Below are positions 7,750-17,083 of a stretch of DNA of 64,000 bases, piece after piece. A program made the translations under genes and the position numbers. Under the pieces are notes generated by a model that saw nothing but the letters and a program-made list of their open reading frames with translations, was not told where the DNA came from and ran no database searches. The stretch is from Natronoflexus pectinivorans (GTDB taxonomy: Bacteria; Bacteroidota; Bacteroidia; Bacteroidales; Marinilabiliaceae). Numbering within the stretch: position 1 is the stretch's first letter; each line of letters opens with the position of its first letter. The stretch spans positions 124,001 through 188,000 of the forward strand of contig NZ_SLWK01000006.1 of NCBI RefSeq assembly GCF_004345615.1. Direction: 5' to 3'.

Positions 7750-10700
7750 TTAAATCCATTTTATTAAAGCGAAATCCTGTTTATGTGGAAGTGCTCCATT
7801 GAATGGGAACAATCTTAATCCAAACTTATACACTCCCGGAAGATTTAGTTTATAATCCAGGCTGAAGTGAACGATTGATCCTTCCTTTTTAACGATCTTA
7901 AAAGGTTCGATGTGCACAATGGAGGGATTGTGTTCATCCTTAGAGGGATCAGCAATCACTATTTCCAATCCTATATCAACGCCTGCAAGCCTTTTCAGAT
8001 CAACCACGACATCTACTTTATAGTTATCTCCGATTCCAAGTTCCTGCTTGGCAATATCGGGCATATTACATGAAAGTACCTGTACATACTCCCAGCCTGC
8101 ATAAACCCTCCTTTTCCATGCAGCCAATTCCCTTGCCTGCCGGTGATCGTTCTCGTTCATCTTTTTGATGCGCTCAAACATAGGTTCATAGAAACGGGTG
8201 CCGTAGTCGTTGATCATACGGCGGGTCGTAAATTCAGGCGCAATTTTGGCAATGGAATTTTTTATGTATTTAATCCATCCTGTAGGAATTCCCTTTTCGT
8301 TCTTATTAAAGAAAAGGGGAATAACCTCATTCTCAAATATGCTGTAGATGGTGGTTGCGTCCAATTCGTCCTGATAGTCGTTGTTATCGAAGGTTTGTTT
8401 GTCGGTCAGCGCCCATCCCGCGCCTTCTTTGTATCCTTCGTACCACCAGCCATCCAACACACTGAAATTCAACACCCCGTTTAATTCAGCTTTTTGTCCG
8501 CTGGTTCCGGAAGCTTCCAGAGGACGCGTTGGTGTATTAAGCCATACATCTACACCACTTATCAGTCTTTTCCCAAGATCCATATCGTAGTTTTCCAGGA
8601 AAATTATTTTCCCAACAAACTCAGGCCTTTTTGAAATATCAACAATGCTCTTGATGAGTCCTTGTCCTGCCCCATCTGCGGGGTGAGCTTTCCCTGCAAA
8701 GATAAATTGAACGGGTTTATCCGGATTGTTTACAATCCTCCGGAGTCTGTCCAAATCCTTAAACAACAAATGTGCTCTTTTGTATGTGGCAAATCTGCGG
8801 GCAAACCCAATGGTTAAAGCATCTTCTCTGATGATATCAAGAACATCAACTATATGAGACGGGTCTTCATGTCGTTCTATCATGCCCGTACCCATTCTCC
8901 AGCGTATATAATCTATCAGTTTTTTCCTAAGTTCTTTTCTTACTTCCCATATATCTTCATCGGGAATCTTGTAAATTTCCTCCCATTTAGATTTATCTGA
9001 TACATCCTCAAGAAAATCCTCCCCAAATTTTGATTCGTAGAGTTTCCTGAATGCAGATGCTGTCCAGGTGCCGTAATGAACCCCGTTGGTTACATAGTTG
9101 ATGTGAAGCTCTTCGGGGAAGTAGCCTTTCCATAAATGACGGAACATCTTCTTTGTCACTTCTCCGTGTAGCCAGCTTACACCATTTACTTCGTGTGAAG
9201 TTTTGGCCGCCAATACGCTCATGGAGAACATTTCATCCGGATTGTTGAATTCACGTCCCATCTCCATAAAATCAGCCCAGGAGATATTCAATTTTTCAGG
9301 GATGTGGCGCATATAAACTCTGAACATGTCCTCGTCAAACTTGTCGTGACCAGCGGGAACAGGTGTGTGAGTAGTAAACAGAGAAGAGACCTTAACAAGT
9401 TCCATTGCCTCGGCAAAGCTGAATTTTTTCTCCACCAGATCAATCAGCCTTTCTACGTTAATTAGTGCTGCATGCCCTTCGTTACAATGGTACAGATCAA
9501 TCTTCTCATCGATCTCTTCCAGTAGGCGAATTCCCCCAATTCCCAGTAAAATCTCCTGTTTCAGGCGGTTTTCCCAATCACCGCCATATAGCATGTGAGT
9601 AATTTCTCTGTCCTGCATATTATTGGCCGGAATGTCCGTATCCATTAGGTAGAGAGGGATTCTTCCTATTTGCGCTTTCCATACGGCGGCAACAACTTCA
9701 CGCCCTGGCATGTCAACTTTAATATGTACTTGTTCTCCGTTTGGATAGCGTACTTCTTCGATGGGTAGATTTGAGAATTCCTGTATATCATAATTGGCTA
9801 CCTGTTCTCCATTCATGGTGAGTGATTGCTTGAAATAGCCAAAGCGATATAAAAGCCCAATGGCTTTTATATCTATGCCTTTATCACTAGCCTCTTTAAG
9901 ATAGTCTCCCGCAAGAATGCCAAGCCCGCCGCTGTAAATCTTCAATACATCATTGAGCCCATATTCCATACTGAAATATGCAATGGATGCACCATCGCGC
10001 ATGGGTTTATCCATGTAAGTTCTAAACAGATGATGTACAGCATCCAGTTTGTCTGTAAATTGCTGGTCGTCGGCTAGCTCTGTAAGTCTTTTGAAGGAAA
10101 CTTTTTCCAGAAGCAGTACAGGGTTCTTTCTTACTTCTTCCCATAAATCTTCATCAATCATTTCAAAAAGTTCCACAGCCTGATAGTTCCATGTCCACCA
10201 CATATTTCGCGTCAGATCATGAAGAACAGCCAGTCGGTCAGGCAATCTGGATTTTACAATCAGCTTTTTCCATGAAGGGGTTGATATGGTATCTGGAATA
10301 GCTCTGACTTTTGGCTCATCATGAACAACAGCGAAGGAGTCTTTGCGATTATTTACTTCTTTAAGAGCAATGTCATAAGCCTGGAAATAGTGCTTAATCA
10401 GATTGTTCCACTCCAGATTCGCTGCCAATTTAAAAGAACTTTCTCTGATGATTTGATGATCGTGCTCGGTTAATTGTGAAAATGATGTTATGACCGATGC
10501 AATTTTTGATATTGCATCTTTATTGTTGACATCTGTTCTCTCAATGACTTCTATTCCATCTTTTATTGATTTGGAAAATTCCTTTGCCCAAATGCCAAAC
10601 CCAGCCAAAGTTGTAGTAATTGTGGGTATTCCAAATGCAATGCTCTCCAGTGGTGTGTATCCCCATGGTTCGTAATAGGACGGAAAAACAGTGAGATCCA

Positions 10701-11985
10701 TCCCTATGAGTAAATCATAGTATGGGATGTTGAAAATTCCATCATCGCCATTCAGGTAGCTTGGCACAAAAATTAGTTTAACCTTTTCTTCTTTGTGGTT
10801 GTTAAGATGAATTTCCTGAATTTTATTAATGATAGGGTCATAACCCAGATCATTGAGGCCGTGGGTTAGAAACGGGTTGGGCAGAGCGGATTCGTATTTT
10901 TTGCCGGATAATCTGTCGATGAGGTCTTTGCGAGGGCCATAGGTGTTTGCCGGTATCAAAACAAAGAAAATGATCTCCTGTTTTTGTTGTGGATTCTCAT
11001 TGATTAGTTTTAATCCATCCAGCATGATGTCGGCTCCTTTGTTTCTGAATTCATATCTGCCACTGCTTGCTACCAGAAGCGCAGATTTATTTACCTGATA
11101 TCCAAGAACTGCGGATGCTACTGTTCGGAGTTTTTCTCTTGCCGACTCTCTTTTCTCTGTATATTGATCTCCCTGAGGAACAAAATTATTCTCAAAGCCA
11201 TTTGGTGTTACTACATCGACACCCCTTTTGAGAAAATGAGCACATTCATTGGCAGTAATATCCGATACAGTCGTAAAACAATCGACATGGGTTGCGGCAT
11301 TTTTCTCCAATGAGTGCTTTGCCATAACGCCAAGTTCACGAGCCTTTACATCCGGTTCGTACTGATCCATATTGTCGTAAAGCGGGAATCCATTACTGGC
11401 CAGAGATCGTCCCAGGGTGGTGCTGTGTGTGGTGAAAATAGTCCCTATCTGAGGCATTTTATCCTTAAGGTATAGAGCCCCACTTCCTGTCATCCATTCA
11501 TTATAATGAGCAACAACCTTATCTGCAACCGTTAAATGAAACTTATAGAAACTCTCAATGACCAGTCCTGACGCATAGCCAAAGAGAGCAGGTTCTATGT
11601 AGTCCCACTGACCGGAAATGCTATCTACTTTGTAGGTTTCCCAAAGGTATGAGAGGATCTCATTTTTTTTAGAAACAAACTGAGTAAAGTCAACCAGAAT
11701 TACCAGCGGTTTACCTGGCACATTCCATCTTCCGACCTTAACTCTGAGCCCTTCATACTGAAGAACATTTTGCCAATCGGCAAACATTTTTTCTTCGGGA
11801 ATGAATTCGGGATTTTTATGAGGTGATCGCCATACATCCGGCCCTATAAAAATCAGTTTGTCGTGAAACTGCTGAACCAACGTACTTGCTTTTGAAGCAA
11901 GTACTGTGTGGATTCCTCCCATCTTATTGCATACTTCCCAACTCGTTTCGAACAAGTAGTCCGGTTTTAAATAGCTGTCAACCAT
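7750..11985 (-). CDS. GT3 glycogen synthase - GT35 alpha-glucan phosphorylase fusion
   Basis: This 1411-residue protein joins two opposing activities. Residues 1 to about 550 are a GT3 (eukaryotic/Bacteroidota-type) glycogen synthase: SWEVCNKMGGIHTVL at the N-terminus and the EPWGYTPLESIAFGIP donor-site motif with its two Glu. From about residue 570 (WKKLIVKSRLPDRLAV) a GT35 phosphorylase of the short alpha-glucan phosphorylase type follows, with an NMWWTWN start, YSGGLGILAGD, HCNEGHAAL and the PLP lysine K1165 in EASGTSGQKAELNG. No disruption is seen in either half. The synthase extends chains from UDP- or ADP-glucose, while the phosphorylase releases glucose-1-phosphate. Similar fused or long phosphorylases are annotated in Bacteroidota, so the architecture is probably lineage-wide. 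It is last of four minus-strand genes, 25 nt after the GH57 gene. Confidence 0.9.
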   Translation of the reverse strand: MVDSYLKPDYLFETSWEVCNKMGGIHTVLASKASTLVQQFHDKLIFIGPDVWRSPHKNPEFIPEEKMFADWQNVLQYEGLRVKVGRWNVPGKPLVILVDFTQFVSKKNEILSYLWETYKVDSISGQWDYIEPALFGYASGLVIESFYKFHLTVADKVVAHYNEWMTGSGALYLKDKMPQIGTIFTTHSTTLGRSLASNGFPLYDNMDQYEPDVKARELGVMAKHSLEKNAATHVDCFTTVSDITANECAHFLKRGVDVVTPNGFENNFVPQGDQYTEKRESAREKLRTVASAVLGYQVNKSALLVASSGRYEFRNKGADIMLDGLKLINENPQQKQEIIFFVLIPANTYGPRKDLIDRLSGKKYESALPNPFLTHGLNDLGYDPIINKIQEIHLNNHKEEKVKLIFVPSYLNGDDGIFNIPYYDLLIGMDLTVFPSYYEPWGYTPLESIAFGIPTITTTLAGFGIWAKEFSKSIKDGIEVIERTDVNNKDAISKIASVITSFSQLTEHDHQIIRESSFKLAANLEWNNLIKHYFQAYDIALKEVNNRKDSFAVVHDEPKVRAIPDTISTPSWKKLIVKSRLPDRLAVLHDLTRNMWWTWNYQAVELFEMIDEDLWEEVRKNPVLLLEKVSFKRLTELADDQQFTDKLDAVHHLFRTYMDKPMRDGASIAYFSMEYGLNDVLKIYSGGLGILAGDYLKEASDKGIDIKAIGLLYRFGYFKQSLTMNGEQVANYDIQEFSNLPIEEVRYPNGEQVHIKVDMPGREVVAAVWKAQIGRIPLYLMDTDIPANNMQDREITHMLYGGDWENRLKQEILLGIGGIRLLEEIDEKIDLYHCNEGHAALINVERLIDLVEKKFSFAEAMELVKVSSLFTTHTPVPAGHDKFDEDMFRVYMRHIPEKLNISWADFMEMGREFNNPDEMFSMSVLAAKTSHEVNGVSWLHGEVTKKMFRHLWKGYFPEELHINYVTNGVHYGTWTASAFRKLYESKFGEDFLEDVSDKSKWEEIYKIPDEDIWEVRKELRKKLIDYIRWRMGTGMIERHEDPSHIVDVLDIIREDALTIGFARRFATYKRAHLLFKDLDRLRRIVNNPDKPVQFIFAGKAHPADGAGQGLIKSIVDISKRPEFVGKIIFLENYDMDLGKRLISGVDVWLNTPTRPLEASGTSGQKAELNGVLNFSVLDGWWYEGYKEGAGWALTDKQTFDNNDYQDELDATTIYSIFENEVIPLFFNKNEKGIPTGWIKYIKNSIAKIAPEFTTRRMINDYGTRFYEPMFERIKKMNENDHRQARELAAWKRRVYAGWEYVQVLSCNMPDIAKQELGIGDNYKVDVVVDLKRLAGVDIGLEIVIADPSKDEHNPSIVHIEPFKIVKKEGSIVHFSLDYKLNLPGVYKFGLRLFPFNGALPHKQDFALIKWI

Positions 11986-12010
11986 GGTTGTAAGAATTAT
12001 TGTTTGTTAA

Positions 12011-13348
12011 TCAGGCTTTGGATTTTACTGTCAGCGTTTTTTTTGCTGATGTTCTTCTTTTCCTGAGTTTTTTAATCTCATCCTCAAGTTTCTTTATTGT
12101 TTCATCCTTTTTGTAAAGGATGTCAGTAAGATTGGATATTTCCTGATCCATGTTGGATTGCGGAACAGACGCATTCAGCCGAATGGAGAAATCACTTAAC
12201 ACATTCATATAGTTTATGAATGCCTCGTAGGGAGTTTCGTAAGGATTAAAATATGCATGAACATCTCCATCGGAGAAAAATTTGGTACACATATAGTAAA
12301 AATGGTCGCTGCATTGCAAATAGTTCCAGTCCTTAAGGATTTTTGGATCAGTACACTGTTGAATTTTGGGTAGAAGTGCATAGAGTTTTTTAAATGCTTC
12401 CTGTTGCATTTCGTTACCTAGCCAGGCTGTTAAATCCCTCTCTTCGTCAGCCCATGAAATGGGGTGAGGAACACTAACCGGAGCCACCACCTGGTAGGAT
12501 TCAATTATTTCAGATGGTGTTGCGAAACCGATGCCTTTATGTTTAAATGCCTCTGAGGGCAAGTTTTCAAGAAACTGAAATATGCCGGTGGATCTATGTT
12601 GATGTTCCCCAAATGTCTCATAATCCATAAACAGGTTAATAATCTCCTCCCGCGATTCCATATTTTTTATCCAACCTATGTATTTAGAGGCTGTTAGTGG
12701 CCATTCGCACCAGTTGCGGTTGCCAAATCTGAAGGCAATGTCATCACTGAGTTTAAAATTCTTGAGAAGTATCTTAAGTCGCGGATTTGCTGCGTTGCAG
12801 TAAAGAAAATTAGGGCTTTTCCATCCGAGGATGTGTTTTGCTCCTTCGGTTAGCATGGCTTTATATCCCATCTTTGAGACCATTTCTCCGATGTGGTCAG
12901 AATATATTAATTCTGTATTTCGAAATATCGCAGGTTTACTGCCGAATAACTCAACCATAAGGTTTGCATGTGCATCAACCTGCGATTTAAAAGCTTCTTC
13001 ATCTGTGAGGGATACCAAAGAGTGAGAATAGGTTTCGTTGAGAAACTCTACCATGCCCGTTTCGGATAGCTTTTTGAAACTGTCAATAACTTCAGGTGCA
13101 TATAGTTTAAACTGTTCAATAGCCAGCCCTGAGATTGAGAATGTTACTTTGAATTTCCCTTTATGCTTTTTGAGCATTTTTAAGAGCAGATCATTGGTTG
13201 GAATGTAACAATCATTTGCTACTTTATTCATGATGCTTTCATTGGAATAGTCATCAAAATAGTAATGGTCGTTACCTATATCAAAAAAGCGGTATCTACG
13301 AAACCTGAAAGGTTGGTGAACCTGGAAATATAAACAGATGGTTTTCAT
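12011..13348 (-). CDS. Glycoside hydrolase family 57 (alpha-amylase/glucanotransferase-like)
   Basis: The 445-residue protein opens with the GH57 signature YFQVHQPFRFRRY. The catalytic nucleophile is most likely E105 in FLNETYSHS, and the acid/base Asp D242 in MDYETFGEHQ. These enzymes hydrolyse or transfer alpha-1,4-glucan (a few branch it); the precise reaction cannot be told from sequence alone. There is no signal peptide, so it acts in the cytoplasm on glycogen or maltodextrins. The C-terminus (about 400-445) is a basic coiled coil (ETIKKLEDEIKKLRKRR), perhaps for self-association. It is the third gene of the minus-strand operon, 36 nt after the GT4 gene. Confidence 0.9.
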   Translation of the reverse strand: MKTICLYFQVHQPFRFRRYRFFDIGNDHYYFDDYSNESIMNKVANDCYIPTNDLLLKMLKKHKGKFKVTFSISGLAIEQFKLYAPEVIDSFKKLSETGMVEFLNETYSHSLVSLTDEEAFKSQVDAHANLMVELFGSKPAIFRNTELIYSDHIGEMVSKMGYKAMLTEGAKHILGWKSPNFLYCNAANPRLKILLKNFKLSDDIAFRFGNRNWCEWPLTASKYIGWIKNMESREEIINLFMDYETFGEHQHRSTGIFQFLENLPSEAFKHKGIGFATPSEIIESYQVVAPVSVPHPISWADEERDLTAWLGNEMQQEAFKKLYALLPKIQQCTDPKILKDWNYLQCSDHFYYMCTKFFSDGDVHAYFNPYETPYEAFINYMNVLSDFSIRLNASVPQSNMDQEISNLTDILYKKDETIKKLEDEIKKLRKRRTSAKKTLTVKSKA

Positions 13349-13384
13349 AGTGCAAAAGTTTTTTATGGTGTGAGGTTGTGTTTT

Positions 13385-14680
13385 CTATTTATGAATGTTC
13401 AATGTTTTATCGTAAACACGTTTTACATGAAGTGCAGAGTTTTCCCATTTTAAGGAGTCAACCTCTTTTTTCCCATGTTTTACAAACATTTTGGCCATCC
13501 CGGGGTAGTTGAGCACCCCGTAAATGGCATCGGCCATGGCATCAACATCCCAAAAATTGGTTTTTATGGCATAGGTCAATATCTCTGCTACCCCTGACTG
13601 ATGTGAGATCAAAACCGGAACGTTGCTTTGCATAGCTTCTAGCGGGCTGATTCCAAATGGTTCAGATACAGAAGGCATCACATAGAGGTCGCTCATTTTT
13701 AACATTTCAAACACATCATCACCTCGCAAAAAACCGGTAAAATGAAACCTGTCGGTAATTTTAAGCTGGGCGGCGCGTCGGATCATTTTTTCCATCATAT
13801 CACCGCTTCCAGCCATCACAAATCTTACATTGTCCATTTTTTGAAGCACCCTGTGGGCTGCTTCAATAAAATATTCGGGGCCCTTTTGCATGGTGATCCT
13901 TCCAAGAAAAGTTACAATTTTTTCGTCAACCCCTTTCTTAAAATGCTGGCATTTAATATTTTCATAGGGCTCAACGGCATTATAAACTGTTTCAACTTTA
14001 TCTGGTGAGATTCCATATTTTTCTATTACAATTTTTCGGGTCAGGTTGCTCACCGTAATGATTCTGTCCGCAGCATTCATTCCCCGCTTTTCAATTTCAT
14101 ATACCGCTGGGTTCACGCTGCCTCCGCTTCTGTCGAAATCGGTGGCATGAACATGAATAACAAGAGGCTTGCCGGTGGCCTCTTTTGCGGCTATGCCAGC
14201 AGGGTATGCCAACCAATCATGAGCATGAATCAGGTCAAACGCATAGTCTTGTGCAATAACATTGGCAACCAGAGCGTAGTCTCTTATCTCTTGTAATAAA
14301 TTGGCACCATACTTCCCTGTAAACTCAACTTTTCCGTGGTTGTTTGTGCTTAAGAGTTTTAACTGACTGATTTTTTCAGATCGTGTATGTTCCCAAAACT
14401 CTTCGGGGTTCATGTATGGGACAAGTTTTGACCCCACTTCAATATAATCCAGTGTGCTGCTGAATTGTTTGATTTTGAGCTGACGTTTTGTGATTGGTAT
14501 CTGATTGGCACCAACCAGTTTTATGCCGGTTTGATCTTCATCGCCATAAGCTTTGGGAACCACAAACAATACCTGAAGACCCGGGATTTGTGACAATCCC
14601 CGGGTTAGTCCATAGCAAGCAGTTCCCAAACCGCCCGATATATAGGGAGGGAATTCCCACCCGAACATGAGTACCCTCAT
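13385..14680 (-). CDS. GT4-family glycosyltransferase (GlgA-like, glycogen cluster)
   Basis: The 431-residue GT-B fold protein has a glycine-rich N-terminal acceptor loop (GWEFPPYISGGLGTA) and the C-terminal E-x7-E donor motif in SEPFGISPLEAM; LGRITMQKGPEYFIEA is the usual GT4 linker start. Family members transfer glucose from a nucleotide sugar to an alpha-glucan or other sugar acceptor in the cytoplasm. Since the operon already has a GT3 synthase, this may prime or extend short glucans, or make maltose-1-phosphate or trehalose-like products. That choice is inference. It begins 3 nt after the debranching gene, implying translational coupling. Confidence 0.85.
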   Translation of the reverse strand: MRVLMFGWEFPPYISGGLGTACYGLTRGLSQIPGLQVLFVVPKAYGDEDQTGIKLVGANQIPITKRQLKIKQFSSTLDYIEVGSKLVPYMNPEEFWEHTRSEKISQLKLLSTNNHGKVEFTGKYGANLLQEIRDYALVANVIAQDYAFDLIHAHDWLAYPAGIAAKEATGKPLVIHVHATDFDRSGGSVNPAVYEIEKRGMNAADRIITVSNLTRKIVIEKYGISPDKVETVYNAVEPYENIKCQHFKKGVDEKIVTFLGRITMQKGPEYFIEAAHRVLQKMDNVRFVMAGSGDMMEKMIRRAAQLKITDRFHFTGFLRGDDVFEMLKMSDLYVMPSVSEPFGISPLEAMQSNVPVLISHQSGVAEILTYAIKTNFWDVDAMADAIYGVLNYPGMAKMFVKHGKKEVDSLKWENSALHVKRVYDKTLNIHK

Positions 14681-14683
14681 AAA

Positions 14684-16624
14684 TCAACTGTTTTTTTCAA
14701 TGAGTTTAATAATTCTTATTACTGCAGCCACATTCCAGGCCATACTTATGGCTCCGCGCCCATGATGTGGAGGATTCCCGTTAAAGTATTCTGATATGGT
14801 ACTGATGCAGTGAGCCGTCATTTCTTCTTCAAAATTTTCAACCATATTTTTAATGAATGAAATTCCTCCTTTTTTGTGAACTTTTATGTAAGCTTCAGCA
14901 AAAAAAGCAGCCAGCCATGGATAGACTGCTCCCTGATGTATGGCCAGATTTCTCTGTTCAGTTGTTCCTTCAATAACTCCTTTGTAATATGGAGATGAAG
15001 GCGACAATGTCCTGAGGCCTTTTGGGGTCAGCAATTCTTTTTTTGCAATGTCCACAACCAGCTTTTGCTGTTCAATGGTTAGCGGCGAAAAATCCAGCGC
15101 TGCGGCAATTATTTGGTTTGGACGTATGGCGTTGTCGTTATATTCTCCATGTACATAGTCGTACAGATACTGTTCGTTATTGTTCCAGAAAGTATCAATG
15201 AATGATCTTTTTACGGTTTCAGCCAGTTTTTCGGCATCTCGTGAGTTTTTGCCTTTGTTTCTTTTTTTGCAGTTTGCAGCATAATAGCAAAGTGCGTTAT
15301 ACCATAGCGCATTTACTTCAACTGTATATCCCGGTCGCCAGGTAACAGGTTCTCCATTGGTGGTTGCATCCATCCATGTGAGGGGTCGGTTTTCTTGCTG
15401 AGCGAACAATAGTCCATTCTCGTGGATCTGTATTGAACCTTCTTTAAGTTGTGTGTAATGTTTAATTATTTCGGTCATTATTTCTCCATAAATTCCGCAG
15501 ATGTCAGACTCAGGAAACATTTTTTCCATTTCCTGAATTGTGAAGAATAACCAAAGCGGAATGTCCGCACTTTTGTTTATTTCCGCAGATATTTGACCTT
15601 CCAATTTCAGGTGGGTTGTTCTGATATCTTTGATGGCCTGGTTCAAAATTTCCAGATAAATTTCTTTTTCTTCCTGGTAGGCCATTAGTCCGGGTAAGGC
15701 AATCAGAGTATCTCTTAATCGTTCCTTATACCAATGGTATCCTGAAATCAGATGTGCTGAATTTTCCTTCTTTAGGATGAATTGTTGCGCGGAATTGAGT
15801 AGGTTATTAAGGAGTGTGTCCCGCGGTGTTCTTTTCTTTAGCTCTTTGGTGAATCTTGTTTTTAGGCCTCCTGTTTTAATTTCTGAGGTAGATGCTGAAA
15901 AGACGATTGATTCGCCTTTCGAGATATCCATCTCGAAATATCCTGGCACAAAAAGATCTTCTTTAAATTCGTAACCTCTCTGCTGCTCTTTTATATATTC
16001 AATGCCCCTGAACCAGTCGGGTGCAGCAATAAATTCATTCGACTTGTTAAACTGCATATGAAGATACGGAAAGCCCTCGTACATTTTGATCTTTATACCT
16101 TTATCGCATGTTTCGTATCGGGTGTTTGCCTCCATGTTTTGATGGGTCAGTTCATGAACGTTTCTGAAGGCTAAAAATGGCTTAAACCTGATTAAAGTAG
16201 GGGAATGAGCTTCAAGTAGAGTCACTTTCAGGAGAAGTTGTTCTTCATTGTCTGACAATATAATTTCGGTTGACAACAACATGCCGCCAACCCGGTAGGT
16301 CCTCTTAGGAGTGAGATCCAGCTCAAAATCTGTAAGATATTTATGGCCTTTTGGGTCATAATGGTTTCCCTGGTATTTATGAATACCCAGATTGAAGACC
16401 TGTTCGTGCTGCACCAAAGATATATCCAGGGCGGATAGCAGCACAAAACGTTCATAATTAAAATTGGCAATGGGGCATACCAGCATGCCGTGGTATTTTC
16501 TTGTGTTACATCCAATGATGGTTGTACTGGAGTATGATCCGGCTCTGTTGGTTCGAATAACTTCCCGATCTAGAGAGTATTCCAGATTTACCAATTTGGA
16601 TTTGTCAAGGTTTAAGTAAGCCAT
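14684..16624 (-). CDS. Glycogen debranching enzyme (amylo-alpha-1,6-glucosidase type)
   Basis: The 646-residue protein has a GDE N-terminal domain (about 1-250; SYSSTTIIGCNTRKYHGML near the start) and a C-terminal (alpha/alpha)6 catalytic domain (about 290-640). The latter shows the family motifs LTWMDATTNGEPVTWRPG and VEVNALWYNAL, with the candidate catalytic Asp in TWMDA, and the chain closes with GRGAISMAWNVAAVIRI. It removes alpha-1,6 branch stubs from glycogen. It is the first gene of the four-gene minus-strand operon and would supply linear chains to the GH57 enzyme and phosphorylase. No signal peptide is seen, so it is cytoplasmic. Confidence 0.92.
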   Translation of the reverse strand: MAYLNLDKSKLVNLEYSLDREVIRTNRAGSYSSTTIIGCNTRKYHGMLVCPIANFNYERFVLLSALDISLVQHEQVFNLGIHKYQGNHYDPKGHKYLTDFELDLTPKRTYRVGGMLLSTEIILSDNEEQLLLKVTLLEAHSPTLIRFKPFLAFRNVHELTHQNMEANTRYETCDKGIKIKMYEGFPYLHMQFNKSNEFIAAPDWFRGIEYIKEQQRGYEFKEDLFVPGYFEMDISKGESIVFSASTSEIKTGGLKTRFTKELKKRTPRDTLLNNLLNSAQQFILKKENSAHLISGYHWYKERLRDTLIALPGLMAYQEEKEIYLEILNQAIKDIRTTHLKLEGQISAEINKSADIPLWLFFTIQEMEKMFPESDICGIYGEIMTEIIKHYTQLKEGSIQIHENGLLFAQQENRPLTWMDATTNGEPVTWRPGYTVEVNALWYNALCYYAANCKKRNKGKNSRDAEKLAETVKRSFIDTFWNNNEQYLYDYVHGEYNDNAIRPNQIIAAALDFSPLTIEQQKLVVDIAKKELLTPKGLRTLSPSSPYYKGVIEGTTEQRNLAIHQGAVYPWLAAFFAEAYIKVHKKGGISFIKNMVENFEEEMTAHCISTISEYFNGNPPHHGRGAISMAWNVAAVIRIIKLIEKNS

Positions 16625-17083
16625 ATTTTGGTTATTTAGTTGGTTCTTTCCAGAATGAGGTTAGAAAACTATGTGTTAATTATCATTTTCCAGTCTCTCT
16701 GTCGGATGCCCATAAAAAAGCAAAAACTGATGTTTTTTGGTTAAGTTTTGCTCCCGGTTATTTAAGTGATGTTTGCTAATTATTTAGATACTTCATTCTA
16801 AAGTAAATCAAAAATGCAATTTAAAACATCAGGAATATCCTTTGTTCAAAAAGTTCAAACATTCCTGAAAGAAATAATCTGATGGAAATGTTCGTATTGA
16901 GGTTTACCTCCGGATTTTTTGAGGAGAAAACAACCCTCTTTATTTGTTGTAGTAAATTACTGATAAAATAGGGTAAATTCAAATGTTTAACAATAATTTA
17001 ATTTCCCACTGGAGATAACGAAAAAGTGTTAACAATAATCTTTTAGGAATCTGTGTATTATGGGTGGTGTTGCTTTGGTTTTT
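16625..17083. other. Intergenic region upstream of the glycogen operon
   Basis: 459 bp without a credible gene. It must contain the promoter of the debranching-led operon, but I find no good match to TAnnTTTG on the minus strand. No clear palindrome or repeat is seen. Confidence 0.5.
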
